Source of the DNA: Aureimonas glaciei
GTDB taxonomy: Bacteria; Pseudomonadota; Alphaproteobacteria; Rhizobiales; Rhizobiaceae
NCBI RefSeq assembly: GCF_014643375.1
Contig: NZ_BMJJ01000001.1
Span: forward strand, 515,782 to 579,781
Length of the DNA stretch: 64,000 nt
Reading direction: 5' to 3'
Positions 17,942 through 26,053 of this stretch are shown here, piece after piece (within the stretch, counting starts at the first letter, position 1; every line of letters starts with the position of its first letter). The notes beneath the pieces were generated by a model that did not search any database, had not been told where the DNA came from, and worked only from the letters and a program-made list of their open reading frames with translations. The position numbers were made by a program, and so were the translations under genes.

Positions 17942-18865
17942 ATGATCCTTATCTTCGGATCGATCAACGTCGATCTCGTCGCTCGGGTTGATCAGATTGC
18001 CCGGCCTGGCGAGACGGTTCTTTCTCCCGGATATGAGGTTTTTTACGGTGGCAAGGGCGCGAACCAGGCCGTCGCCGCTGCGCGCTCCGCTCCTTCGGGG
18101 ACCTCTGTTTCCATGTGCGGAGCCGTCGGCAAAGACACGTTTGGCGATGGCTGCCGGGCAAACTTCGCTACGGAAGGGGTCGACGCCTCACTTCTTCAGG
18201 TCGTCGATGCTCCTACCGGATGCGCCTTCATCTCAGTCGATGCACGCGGCGAAAACGCGATCACCGTTGCCAGCGGCGCCAACTACGCGCTAGACGCCGG
18301 TAAAGTTGACCCGAAGGCGTTGAACGACGTCCGCGTCGCCGTCCTTCAAATGGAAGTCCCTCTTGTCGAGAACCTTCGCATTGCTCGAAGGCTCAGATCG
18401 ACCGAGGCCATCGTGATCCTCAACTTTGCACCCGCTCGAGCCGACCTGCCCGGCGACGAACTAGGTGAGCTTCTTGGCCTGATCGACTACCTCGTCGTCA
18501 ACGAGCACGAGGCCTCGACACTGCACGATGCCTTGCCCCGGAGCCACGTCGATGACAGCACCCTTGCGGAACACCTCCGGGTGTCGGTGATCGTTACGCT
18601 CGGTGCCAAAGGGGTCGAACTGCATGCTCCCGAACAGGAGGTGTGGCGCTGCGACGCTGGCTCTGTCGAGGTGATTGATACGACAGGGGCAGGCGACACT
18701 TTCGTCGGCATCCTCGCGTCGGGGCTCGATGCCGATTGGCCGATCCGCGCATCCATCAAAAGGGCGGCGGTGGGAGCGTCCCTGTCGTGCACGAAGCTCG
18801 GCGCACAGGCGGCGATGCCGCTTCTGGTTGATCTGAATGAGACTTCAGACGTGTGGGCTGTCTAA
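17942..18865 (+). CDS. PfkB-family carbohydrate kinase (ribokinase-like)
   Basis: A 307-residue cytoplasmic sugar kinase. It opens MILIFGSINVDLVARVD, has the first PfkB signature around YGGKGANQAVAAAR, the NEHEAS motif, and the C-terminal DTTGAGDTFVGILASG with the catalytic Asp and anion hole. Closest in pattern to ribokinase, but family members phosphorylate many sugars. ATG 17942 is chosen: it matches the usual ribokinase start and has GGGAGG 8 bp upstream, while the in-frame ATG at 17903 lies in the terminator loop. As last gene of the FadR-controlled operon, it probably makes the phosphorylated substrate for the RpiB-type isomerase. Confidence 0.88.
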   Translation: MILIFGSINVDLVARVDQIARPGETVLSPGYEVFYGGKGANQAVAAARSAPSGTSVSMCGAVGKDTFGDGCRANFATEGVDASLLQVVDAPTGCAFISVDARGENAITVASGANYALDAGKVDPKALNDVRVAVLQMEVPLVENLRIARRLRSTEAIVILNFAPARADLPGDELGELLGLIDYLVVNEHEASTLHDALPRSHVDDSTLAEHLRVSVIVTLGAKGVELHAPEQEVWRCDAGSVEVIDTTGAGDTFVGILASGLDADWPIRASIKRAAVGASLSCTKLGAQAAMPLLVDLNETSDVWAV

Positions 18866-18966
18866 ACACTTCGGGTAGATTGCTGCCTGGCAGCTTTCGG
18901 GCAGATGATAGCGTTAGGGGACGGCAACGGTAACTGTTGAAGCCAATCGTGGAAGGAGTCGTCGGC

Positions 18967-20052
18967 ATGCAACGCCCTCACCTCAGATGGCCCCCGGCCG
19001 CTCAGCCGGTCGGACAGGTGCTTCTCAGCCTCGGAGATGGTGACGGGGAGGATCCGAAGCATAACCTCTCTGCCGGGACCCGCGTCGGCGACACTCTCTT
19101 CGTCGCGGGTGACGAGATGGCTGTCCTCGAGGCGTTGACGCTGCACGCATCAGGCCGCTCCGCCGCCCATGAACGATACGCGCTCGCGGACCTGCTCGAC
19201 CTTCGGAGGCCCGGGGAGGAGGTCGACATCGAAGGATTGTCGGCGGACGTCGGGTGGCTCTGGATCGTCGGGAGTCACGCCCGGGCTCGCCACAAGCCGG
19301 ACAAGACGCCGGACATGCCGATTGAACTCGCCAAGTTGGCCGATCTGAAAGACACGCGCCCGCGCTGCGTGCTGGCTCGGATACCCTTGGTCGAGCGGAC
19401 TGACGCACCGGGAACGTTCTATCCCGTCCGCTCGGATGGAGACCGTCATGCCGGGATGCTTCGGCAGACGAAGCACGGAAACAAGCTGGCTGAAATGCTG
19501 CGACTCGACGTTCTTCTCGAGCCTTTCACGCGCATCCCGGCGAAAGAAGGTGGCATCGACATCGAGGGCATCGCGGTAACGGGAAACCGTCTGGGGCTCG
19601 GCATGCGCGGACCCGTCATTCGCGACTACGCGGTCCTGCTGGAGGTAGTGGTCGACACGCGATCAAACGGTATCCTGAAGCTGCCGTCGCCCCCGATGAA
19701 GCGCCTTCTTGATCTGGAGGGCCTTGGTATCCGGGACCTCAAACGCCGTGGCGACGATCTGCTCATCCTCGCTGGGCCGACGTCCAGCCTTTCGGGTCCG
19801 TGCGCGCTGTATACCTGGCGGAACTGGGTGAACGAGCCCGCTTCCGGAGCGGAAACGGTTGCGGTCCACCGTCCCGAACGGCTGATCGACCTACCCCACG
19901 GAAGGGGTGTGGACCATCCCGAAGGCTTGGCCCTTTGGGGCAGGGAAGGGGAAAAGGAGCAGATCCTGGTCTTATGCGATAGTCCGGCGCCGGAGCGCTT
20001 TAAGAAGGGTCCCTCCACCTTCCTGGCTGACCTCTTCGATCTTCCCGATTAG
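18967..20052 (+). CDS. DUF3616 family protein
   Basis: A 361-residue protein of the DUF3616 family, recognised by the conserved block GGIDIEGIAVTGNRLGLGMR and a following R.YAVLLEV-like segment. The fold is probably beta-propeller-like: repeated strands ending in short loops, with D.EGLS..G..L.IVGSH and VDHPEGLALWG spaced along the chain. No signal peptide or membrane helix is visible. The function is not known. ATG 18967 has GGAAGGAG about 10 bp upstream and is better than the TTG at 18937. It stands alone between the kinase gene and two minus-strand genes of unknown function. Confidence 0.75.
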   Translation: MQRPHLRWPPAAQPVGQVLLSLGDGDGEDPKHNLSAGTRVGDTLFVAGDEMAVLEALTLHASGRSAAHERYALADLLDLRRPGEEVDIEGLSADVGWLWIVGSHARARHKPDKTPDMPIELAKLADLKDTRPRCVLARIPLVERTDAPGTFYPVRSDGDRHAGMLRQTKHGNKLAEMLRLDVLLEPFTRIPAKEGGIDIEGIAVTGNRLGLGMRGPVIRDYAVLLEVVVDTRSNGILKLPSPPMKRLLDLEGLGIRDLKRRGDDLLILAGPTSSLSGPCALYTWRNWVNEPASGAETVAVHRPERLIDLPHGRGVDHPEGLALWGREGEKEQILVLCDSPAPERFKKGPSTFLADLFDLPD

Positions 20053-20116
20053 CGCTACCGAGCAGTGGCAGTGGCAAAGTTTGTTGCCGGCAGATCGATT
20101 CGATATCGATGGTGGA

Positions 20117-20416
20117 TCATGCTTGCACCATTCGTAACGGCTCGGCTGTTTTCGTGCGGGTTAATTCCCACACCTCGTCGTCAGACCAGGTGCTCACCAC
20201 ACCGACCATCTGTTCGATGGGGGCGTCGCCGATGCGGTCGCTGAGGTCAGAAATAGTGTCGGCACTGAGCCCGAGATGGCTCCGGTGACTGGTCAGCACC
20301 TCGCCGAGATCACCGTCGTTCGGCAGCACCGTCTGCTTTTCCAATTCCCTCGCCAGAAGCTTGCGGCCAGCCGTGATCGCGTCCAGCTCGGGGAGCGCTA
20401 CCGAGATGCGGACCAT
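20117..20416 (-). CDS. hypothetical protein
   Basis: A 99-residue soluble, acidic protein I do not recognise. It starts MVRISVALPELDAITAGRKL and is mostly helical, without signal peptide or membrane segment. The gene begins 3 bp after the stop of the upstream minus-strand gene (20420-20719), so the two very probably form an operon; codon use is similar in both. It converges on the DUF3616 gene with a 64-bp gap. Confidence 0.45.
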   Translation of the reverse strand: MVRISVALPELDAITAGRKLLARELEKQTVLPNDGDLGEVLTSHRSHLGLSADTISDLSDRIGDAPIEQMVGVVSTWSDDEVWELTRTKTAEPLRMVQA

Positions 20417-20419
20417 CGA

Positions 20420-20719
20420 TCAGCCCTGGCCCTGTTCACTGGAGGCACGCAGCGCGCCGACCGTCTCGGCGCAGCCGGTCGTCGTCTTGGCGAGTATTTC
20501 CTCGGGAGGGGTCATTCCGCTCCAGATCCCGACAACTTGCGTCGCGGTCTGCCAAGGAGCTTCGTACGCCTGCTGAATCAGGACCGGGGTCGCCTCCCCT
20601 AGGCAGGTCGTCACGCTTGCGATCTGCTCGCGCGAGACATTACCGAAGCGATCGGCCATGGCCGATTGCAGGGGATCGATCAGAAAGAACGAGATGAGGG
20701 CGGCGAAGAATTCGTGCAT
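20420..20719 (-). CDS. hypothetical exported or membrane-anchored protein
   Basis: A 99-residue protein of unknown family, starting MHEFFAALISFFLIDPLQSA, a hydrophobic N-terminus that may be a signal peptide or anchor. The remainder contains two cysteines (TTCLGE and TTGCAE) about 44 residues apart that could form a disulfide in the periplasm, and the short motif YEAPWQTATQVVGIWSGM. A GGAG Shine-Dalgarno sits before the start. It is the first gene of a two-gene minus-strand unit with 20117-20416. Confidence 0.5.
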   Translation of the reverse strand: MHEFFAALISFFLIDPLQSAMADRFGNVSREQIASVTTCLGEATPVLIQQAYEAPWQTATQVVGIWSGMTPPEEILAKTTTGCAETVGALRASSEQGQG

Positions 20720-20837
20720 GGGGCACTCCGGGAAGTGTCCGACATCACGAGAATGGTCTCGCCAGAGGGGCCCGGACTGGGTTCAAGGCAGATGGTGACA
20801 CCCGGCGCCGCCCGCAACGGGCATAGCAGAAAAACGA

Positions 20838-21021
20838 TATCCAGCGTGCCGCCGAGCGCTCTTCAGTCGATCGGGAAGCAGCAAAGGCGCTGACGACGCT
20901 CAACAGTAAGGTCACAGCCGATGAGGAGCAGGGGGCCAACCTCCAGCGCCAGATCGACGGCGGCAAAAGCGCCCGCGCGCCTGCTGACGATCCGCGACGA
21001 GCTCGGCGCGCTGGAGCGGAC
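20838..21021 (+). pseudogene. remnant of a coiled-coil protein gene
   Basis: Reading KNDIQRAAERS, then AAKALTTLNSKVTADEEQ and GANLQRQIDGGK, then after a one-base slip near 20968 ARLLTIRDELGALERT. The heptad-like Leu/Ala pattern indicates a helical coiled coil of the kind found in envelope-associated proteins. There is no start codon or ribosome site on the left and the frame breaks, so this is a fragment. It runs directly into the SDR remnant that follows. Confidence 0.4.
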
Positions 21022-21022
21022 A

Positions 21023-21331
21023 GCCTATGCCGCCGCAAGGCGGCGCTGATCAGCTTCACCCTCGGCTGGGCGCTGGAACTGGCAACGAGCGGCATCACGG
21101 TGATTGCGGTCGCGCCAGGACCCACCGAGAGCGAGCTCTTCCGCGCCAACAATCCGGCGGGGAGCGAGGGCGAGAGGCGCTATCTGGCGCGCGTTCCCGT
21201 GCAGCGTTTTTGGCAGACCCGAGGAGGTCGCGGCGGCGATCGCTTTCCAGTTGAGCGAAGACGCCGCCTTCATGACCGGCCAGACGCTGCATGTCGACGG
21301 CGGCGCTTCCGTTGGCAGGGCGGTGTTCTGA
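21023..21331 (+). pseudogene. truncated and frameshifted SDR-family oxidoreductase
   Basis: The C-terminal third of a short-chain dehydrogenase. The active-site YxxxK region is seen as AYAA, then, after a missing base near 21034, KAALISFTLGWALELATSGI with VIAVAPGPTESELF; a further shift in the T5 run at 21207-21211 is needed to continue to FGRPEEVAAAIAFQLSED and MTGQTLHVDGGASVGRAVF with its stop at 21329-21331. The Rossmann N-terminus is absent. Two frameshifts plus truncation make sequencing error alone an unlikely cause. Confidence 0.75.
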
Positions 21332-21398
21332 CGGACCGGCACCATGCAAGTCTTGGCTCACTCACGCACTGCCGGGCCACGCCTGTCACTCGCCGACG

Positions 21399-22313
21399 CT
21401 AGGCCTCCGACGAGTATCGATCCAGATTGGCCTCCAAGAGGTCCAGCAATCGATCCCGGTTCGCGTCCCTGACCTGGGCCTGCCAGACGACCGAGAGCGG
21501 GAGACGGTTCCTGGCACTTGCCTCGACGTCGGCGAGATGAAGAAACGCCACCCCGGGGACGGCGAGCCGGGTCGACCACAGCGGGACGATCGCCGCGCCA
21601 ATCCTTGCCGCCACCATGTTGAGGATGGTCTGCTTCTCTTCGGCGATCTGGGCGATCCGTGGCGTCAGGCCGACGCTCTCGAACAGCTTCATCGTCAGGT
21701 CATAGCTGTGCGGCCTGGATCCGCGCTCGGGGATGATCATGGCGACATCGCTGAGTTCGGCTACCGAAACGCTCCGCCCCAGCGAGAGCGGGTGGTCGAC
21801 GGGAAGAGCGACGACGGCGGACTCATGCAGCAGAAAGCGCGTGCGAAGGCGCGCATCCAAGCGGGCGCCTGGTCGAACAATCGCCAGGTCCAGCCGCCCC
21901 GACAGGAGCTTGGGCAGGAGACGGATCGACTTGTCCTCGGTGAGTTCCACCGTCAGTTCCGGATCGATCACGTGCAGGTCGTGAATGAGGCTCGGGACGA
22001 GACCCGCGGAAGCGCTGTCGATCGCCCCCAGCCGGATCGTCCGCGTCAGCGACCGCCCGCGCTCCCGGCACCCCTGTACCAGCGCGTCCGCACGCTCGAG
22101 AATGGCCGTGGCCTCAGCGACGAACACCCGGCCTTCCGTCGTCAGCGCCACGGATCGGGTGGTGCGCGCAAAGAGCGGGACCCCGAGTTCGTTCTCCAGC
22201 AGGCGGACCTGCCGTCCGAGTGCCGCAGGCATCATCTCGAGCGACCGCGCCGCCTTTCCAAAATGCATCGCGTCCGCCACGGCGAGCACGCATCTGATCT
22301 GCAACAGCTCCAT
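21399..22313 (-). CDS. LysR-family regulator of the divergent tartrate operon
   Basis: A 304-residue LysR-type regulator: winged helix with FGKAARSLEMMPAALGRQVRLLE in residues 17-39, then a periplasmic-binding-protein-like effector domain with IRLGAIDSASAGLVPSLI. It is transcribed away from the TctC-TtuC-TtuD-TctB-TctA genes, the classic arrangement for a regulator and its target operon, and corresponds in position to TtuA of Agrobacterium vitis, though sequence identity with TtuA is not something I can check. A perfect 10-bp dyad lies 3 bp upstream of its start codon. The expected co-inducer is tartrate or a related hydroxydicarboxylate. Confidence 0.88.
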   Translation of the reverse strand: MELLQIRCVLAVADAMHFGKAARSLEMMPAALGRQVRLLENELGVPLFARTTRSVALTTEGRVFVAEATAILERADALVQGCRERGRSLTRTIRLGAIDSASAGLVPSLIHDLHVIDPELTVELTEDKSIRLLPKLLSGRLDLAIVRPGARLDARLRTRFLLHESAVVALPVDHPLSLGRSVSVAELSDVAMIIPERGSRPHSYDLTMKLFESVGLTPRIAQIAEEKQTILNMVAARIGAAIVPLWSTRLAVPGVAFLHLADVEASARNRLPLSVVWQAQVRDANRDRLLDLLEANLDRYSSEA

Positions 22314-22316
22314 CGG

Positions 22317-22345
22317 GCGATTATACCATTAAATTGTATAATCGC
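22317..22345. promoter_or_regulatory. LysR operator and divergent promoter
   Basis: GCGATTATAC and GTATAATCGC form a perfect 10-bp inverted repeat around a 9-nt AT-rich spacer. Each arm contains a consensus -10 hexamer, TATAAT, one for each direction (22337-22342 on plus; 22325-22320 on minus). The plus one has no -35, as expected of a promoter needing an activator, and would give a leader of about 250 nt before TctC. The minus one is only 6 nt from the LysR start, so the LysR message would be nearly leaderless or use another promoter. Interpretation as the binding site of this LysR protein is inferred. Confidence 0.7.
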
Positions 22346-22604
22346 GAGAGCGTTGGGAAACCGAGGTCGGCGCTTTAGTCCTCTATCGTGGAGGGTATCG
22401 GGAGAGCGCTTTTCCCGTCGGTGAGCGCTCACGCCGGAGCGTACGGCAGCACTTTCGCTCGCCCCTCCAGCAACTCGGCATGACCCGGGAGGCTATCCAC
22501 CGAGCAATGAGCCAACCGGACGCCCCACAGCGCGATCGAAGCAGAACGACGGCGAACAGGAGAGGCCCAGAGAGGTCCCGGTCGCCACAACCTGGGAGGA
22601 ACAC

Positions 22605-23567
22605 ATGAAGCGCCTTTTCGCGACCGCCTTCGCCATGGCCTTGGCCGCATCCACCGCAGCCCTGGCGCAGGACGCCTATCCGTCCAAGCCGGTGACCATC
22701 CTCGTTCCCGCCGCCGCCGGTGGCCCGAGCGACACCGTTGCCCGCCTTGTCGCCGAGGCCATGGGAGCGGACCTCGGGCAGCAGGTCCTGATCGAAAACG
22801 TCGGCGGGGCCGGCGGCTCGCTCGGTGCAGGCCAGGTCGCAAAAGCGGAGCCGGACGGGTACAGCCTTCTCCTGTACCATGTCGGCGTGTCGACCTTTGG
22901 CGCTCTTTATCCGGACCTGACCTACAATCCAGGCGAAGCGTTCGACTCGGTCGGTCTCGTCACCGACGTTCCGATGACACTGGTCGGCCGGAAAGACCTC
23001 GAGCCTGCCGACGTCGGAAGCCTGATGACCTGGTTGAAGGGCGAGGGAGCCGGCGCGACCTTCGGCACGGCGGGCACCGGTGCTGTCTCCGATCTCTGCG
23101 GACGCCTCCTGATCGAGGCCACCGGCATCGAGCTGACCGTCGTGCCCTACAAGGGGACGGGCCCGGCGATGACCGACCTTGTCGGGGGGCAGATCGACCT
23201 GATGTGCGACCAGACCACCAACACTGCCGGCCAGATCGAAGGCCAGCAGATCAAGCCGTATGCCGTGACGACGAAGGAGCCGATCTCGATCTTCCCGCAG
23301 ATCCCGACGCTCGCGTCCAGCGGCCTTGCCGACTTCGAGATCACCGCCTGGCATGCGATCTGGGCCCCCAAGGGGACACCCGAGCCCATTCGGCTCCGGC
23401 TGTCGGCCGCGCTTCAGAAGGCGCTGAAGGATCCGAAGCTCATCGAGCGTTTCGCAAACCTCGGCACCGTGCCGGTCACCGACGAGATGGCAACGCCTGC
23501 CGCCATGGACGAGCGCTTTCAGTCCGAGATCGTTCGCTGGGGCAAGCTCCTCGCCGCCAAGAACTGA
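22605..23567 (+). CDS. TctC/Bug-family periplasmic binding protein
   Basis: A 320-residue exported solute receptor of the tripartite tricarboxylate transporter (TTT) family. Signal peptide ends at ALAQDA; YPSKPVTILVPAAAGGPSDT is the family's N-terminal motif that wraps a carboxylate, and VPYKGTGPAMTDLVGGQIDL is the conserved hinge block. GGGAGGA stands before the ATG. With TctB and TctA further down, it forms a full importer. The presence of TtuC and TtuD between them points to tartrate as ligand. A 255-bp leader separates it from the operator at 22317-22345. Confidence 0.9.
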   Translation: MKRLFATAFAMALAASTAALAQDAYPSKPVTILVPAAAGGPSDTVARLVAEAMGADLGQQVLIENVGGAGGSLGAGQVAKAEPDGYSLLLYHVGVSTFGALYPDLTYNPGEAFDSVGLVTDVPMTLVGRKDLEPADVGSLMTWLKGEGAGATFGTAGTGAVSDLCGRLLIEATGIELTVVPYKGTGPAMTDLVGGQIDLMCDQTTNTAGQIEGQQIKPYAVTTKEPISIFPQIPTLASSGLADFEITAWHAIWAPKGTPEPIRLRLSAALQKALKDPKLIERFANLGTVPVTDEMATPAAMDERFQSEIVRWGKLLAAKN

Positions 23568-23639
23568 CGTCACGCACCCGTCAGCCGGCCGGGCGATTGG
23601 TTCCGCCCGGCGCCAAAATCCACGAACAGGATTGCCCCA

Positions 23640-24719
23640 ATGCAGACCTACAAGATCGCCGCCATCCCCGCCGATGGCATCGGACCGGAAGTCATCGCCG
23701 CCGGCCTTCAGGCGCTCGAAGCGCTCGAGCGGCGGGAGGGCACGTTCAAGCTCGACGTGACGCATTTCGACTGGGGCTCGGACTACTACAAGCGGACCGG
23801 CATGATGATGCCGGCGGATGGCACGGCGCAGCTGAAGCCGTTCGACGCGATCTTCTTCGGCGCGGTCGGCGCGCCCGACGTGCCCGACCACATCACGCTC
23901 TGGGGCCTGCGCCTGCCGATCTGCCAGGGCTTTGATCAGTACGCCAACGTCCGCCCGACCCGCATCCTGCCGGGTATCCAATCGCCGCTGTCCGGCGTCG
24001 GCCCCGGCGACCTCGACTGGGTCATCGTGCGCGAGAACTCCGAGGGCGAATATTCCGGCCATGGCGGACGCGCCCATCGCGGGCTGCCGGAGGAAGTCGG
24101 CACCGAGGTGGCCATCTTCACCCGCGTCGGCGTCACCCGGATCATGCGCTACGCCTTCCGCCTGGCGCAGGCACGCCCGCGCAAGTTCCTGACCGTCGTC
24201 ACCAAGTCCAACGCCCAGCGCCACGGCATGGTGATGTGGGACGAGATCGCCGCGGAAGTCGCGCTGGAGTTTCCGGACGTCACCTGGGACAAGATGCTGG
24301 TCGACGCGATGACCGTGCGCATGACGCTGAAGCCCCGGAGCCTCGACACGATTGTCGCGACCAACCTCCACGCCGACATCCTGTCGGATCTCGCCGGCGC
24401 GCTCGCCGGCAGCCTCGGCGTCGCGCCGACGGCGAATATCGATCCCGAGCGCCGCTTCCCGTCGATGTTCGAGCCGATCCACGGCTCCGCCTTCGACATC
24501 ACCGGCAAGGGCATTGCCAACCCCGTCGCGACCTTCTGGACTGCCGCGCAGATGCTCGAGCACCTCGGCGAGTCCAAGGCCGCCGCCCGTCTGATGCATG
24601 CGGTCGAGGCGGTGACGGGCGCCGGCGTGCGCACCCCGGACGTCGGGGGCACGGCGACGACGAAGGAGGTCACCGAGGCGGTCTGCGAAGCCATCCGCGG
24701 CTCCAACATCGTCGTCTGA
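23640..24719 (+). CDS. ttuC: tartrate dehydrogenase/decarboxylase
   Basis: A 359-residue cytoplasmic enzyme of the isopropylmalate/isocitrate dehydrogenase superfamily, tartrate dehydrogenase branch. IAAIPADGIGPEVI opens the protein; VIVRENSEGEYSGHGGR carries the substrate arginine loop, and NLHADILSDLAGALAGSLG the metal-binding aspartates. Tartrate dehydrogenases convert L-tartrate to oxaloglycolate and meso-tartrate to D-glycerate plus CO2, and also act on D-malate. Leucine-biosynthetic LeuB is excluded by the VPDHITLWGLRLPICQGFDQ segment, typical of TtuC/DmlA. The next gene phosphorylates glycerate, giving a pathway to 2-phosphoglycerate. DmlA (D-malate dehydrogenase) is the main alternative name. 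Confidence 0.88.
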   Translation: MQTYKIAAIPADGIGPEVIAAGLQALEALERREGTFKLDVTHFDWGSDYYKRTGMMMPADGTAQLKPFDAIFFGAVGAPDVPDHITLWGLRLPICQGFDQYANVRPTRILPGIQSPLSGVGPGDLDWVIVRENSEGEYSGHGGRAHRGLPEEVGTEVAIFTRVGVTRIMRYAFRLAQARPRKFLTVVTKSNAQRHGMVMWDEIAAEVALEFPDVTWDKMLVDAMTVRMTLKPRSLDTIVATNLHADILSDLAGALAGSLGVAPTANIDPERRFPSMFEPIHGSAFDITGKGIANPVATFWTAAQMLEHLGESKAAARLMHAVEAVTGAGVRTPDVGGTATTKEVTEAVCEAIRGSNIVV

Positions 24720-24730
24720 GGCCTCGAAGG

Positions 24731-26017
24731 GTGAACACTTTCCAGGAGGGCAGCGTATCGGGCGAACTTTTTGCCCGCCGCATCCTCACTGATCTGTTCG
24801 GCGCGGCCGTTGCCAGCGCTGATCCCATGCGGGTCCTCGCCGGCGCGCTGCCGGAAAAGCCAAAGGGGCGCTGCGTCGTCGTGGGCGCGGGCAAGTCGGC
24901 GGCCGTCATGGCCCGAGCCGTGGAGGAGGCCTGGGGCGACGTCGATCTTTCCGGCCTCGTCGTCACCCGCTACGGCCACGCCGTCCCGACGGAGCGGATT
25001 GCGGTGCTGGAGGCGGCGCACCCCGTTCCTGACGCCGCGAGCGAAAGGGCCGCTCGGCGAATCCTCTCGGCGGTGCAGGGCTTGGGTCCGGACGATCTCG
25101 TCCTTGCCCTCATGTCGGGCGGTGGCTCCGCACTGATGACGCTGCCGGCGAACGGGATCACGGTGGACGACAAGCAGAGGGTGAACCGGCTCCTGCTCGC
25201 CTCCGGGCTCGGCATCAACCAGATGAACCAGGTGCGCCGCCGCCTTTCCGCGATCAAGGGCGGGCGGCTCGCCGAGGCGGCAGGTCCGGCCCGCCTCGTC
25301 ACGCTCGCCATGTCGGACGTGCCGGGAGACGACCCGCGCGCCATCGCCTCGGGCCCGACCGTGCCCGACCCCGATGCCGCCAACGATCTCTCGGCGATCG
25401 TCGATCGCCTGGGACCCGATCTGCCCATGCGCGTGGCCGCACGGCTGAGAGCGCCGGCCAGCCCGAGGCCCGGCTTCGCCACGGACTACCGGCTTGTCGC
25501 CACGCCCCAGATGGCCCTGGAAGCCGCCGCCAAGGTCGCGCATCAGCATGGCGTAACGCCTGTTCTCCTCGGCGACGCCCTGGAGGGGGAAGCGCGCGAG
25601 GCGGGCACTTTCATGGCCGGAATCGCGCGATCGGTGCGCTCGCACGGCCATCCGGCGAAGACGCCCGCCGTTTTGCTCTCCGGGGGAGAAACGACCGTGA
25701 CGCTCGGCGCGTCGAAGCCTGGTCGCGGCGGACGGAACACCGAATTCCTGCTGGCCCTGGCGCTCGCCCTCAGGAGTGAGCGCGACGTCTTCGCCCTGTC
25801 GGCCGACACGGACGGGATCGACGGCACGGAGGATGCCGCGGGGGCCGTCGTCACGCCGGACACTTTGCATCGTGCCCGGATGGCGGGCCTCGACCCCGCC
25901 GCCATGCTCGCCGCGCACGACAGCTACAGCCTCTTCGGCGGGATCGGCGAACTGGTCAAAACAGGCCCGACCCTCACCAACGTCAACGACTTCAGGGCCG
26001 TGCTCGTCTTTCCATAG
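24731..26017 (+). CDS. ttuD: glycerate 2-kinase (MOFRL family)
   Basis: A 428-residue kinase of the MOFRL/GckA family, historically called hydroxypyruvate reductase TtuD but now known as glycerate 2-kinase. GRCVVVGAGKSAAVMARA, ALMSGGGSALMT and the C-terminal MOFRL block (LSGGETTVT, GRGGRNTEFLLALAL, ADTDGIDGTEDAAG) are all present. It should phosphorylate the D-glycerate made by TtuC. The start is taken as GTG 24731, 11 bp after the TtuC stop; the ribosome site there (GAAGG) sits very close to the start, while a better GGAGG at 24746 has no good start codon after it, so the start is uncertain by a few residues. Confidence 0.88.
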   Translation: MNTFQEGSVSGELFARRILTDLFGAAVASADPMRVLAGALPEKPKGRCVVVGAGKSAAVMARAVEEAWGDVDLSGLVVTRYGHAVPTERIAVLEAAHPVPDAASERAARRILSAVQGLGPDDLVLALMSGGGSALMTLPANGITVDDKQRVNRLLLASGLGINQMNQVRRRLSAIKGGRLAEAAGPARLVTLAMSDVPGDDPRAIASGPTVPDPDAANDLSAIVDRLGPDLPMRVAARLRAPASPRPGFATDYRLVATPQMALEAAAKVAHQHGVTPVLLGDALEGEAREAGTFMAGIARSVRSHGHPAKTPAVLLSGGETTVTLGASKPGRGGRNTEFLLALALALRSERDVFALSADTDGIDGTEDAAGAVVTPDTLHRARMAGLDPAAMLAAHDSYSLFGGIGELVKTGPTLTNVNDFRAVLVFP

Positions 26018-26053
26018 ACGATCCCGAAGCTTCATTCCTTGGGAGGGGAACCG

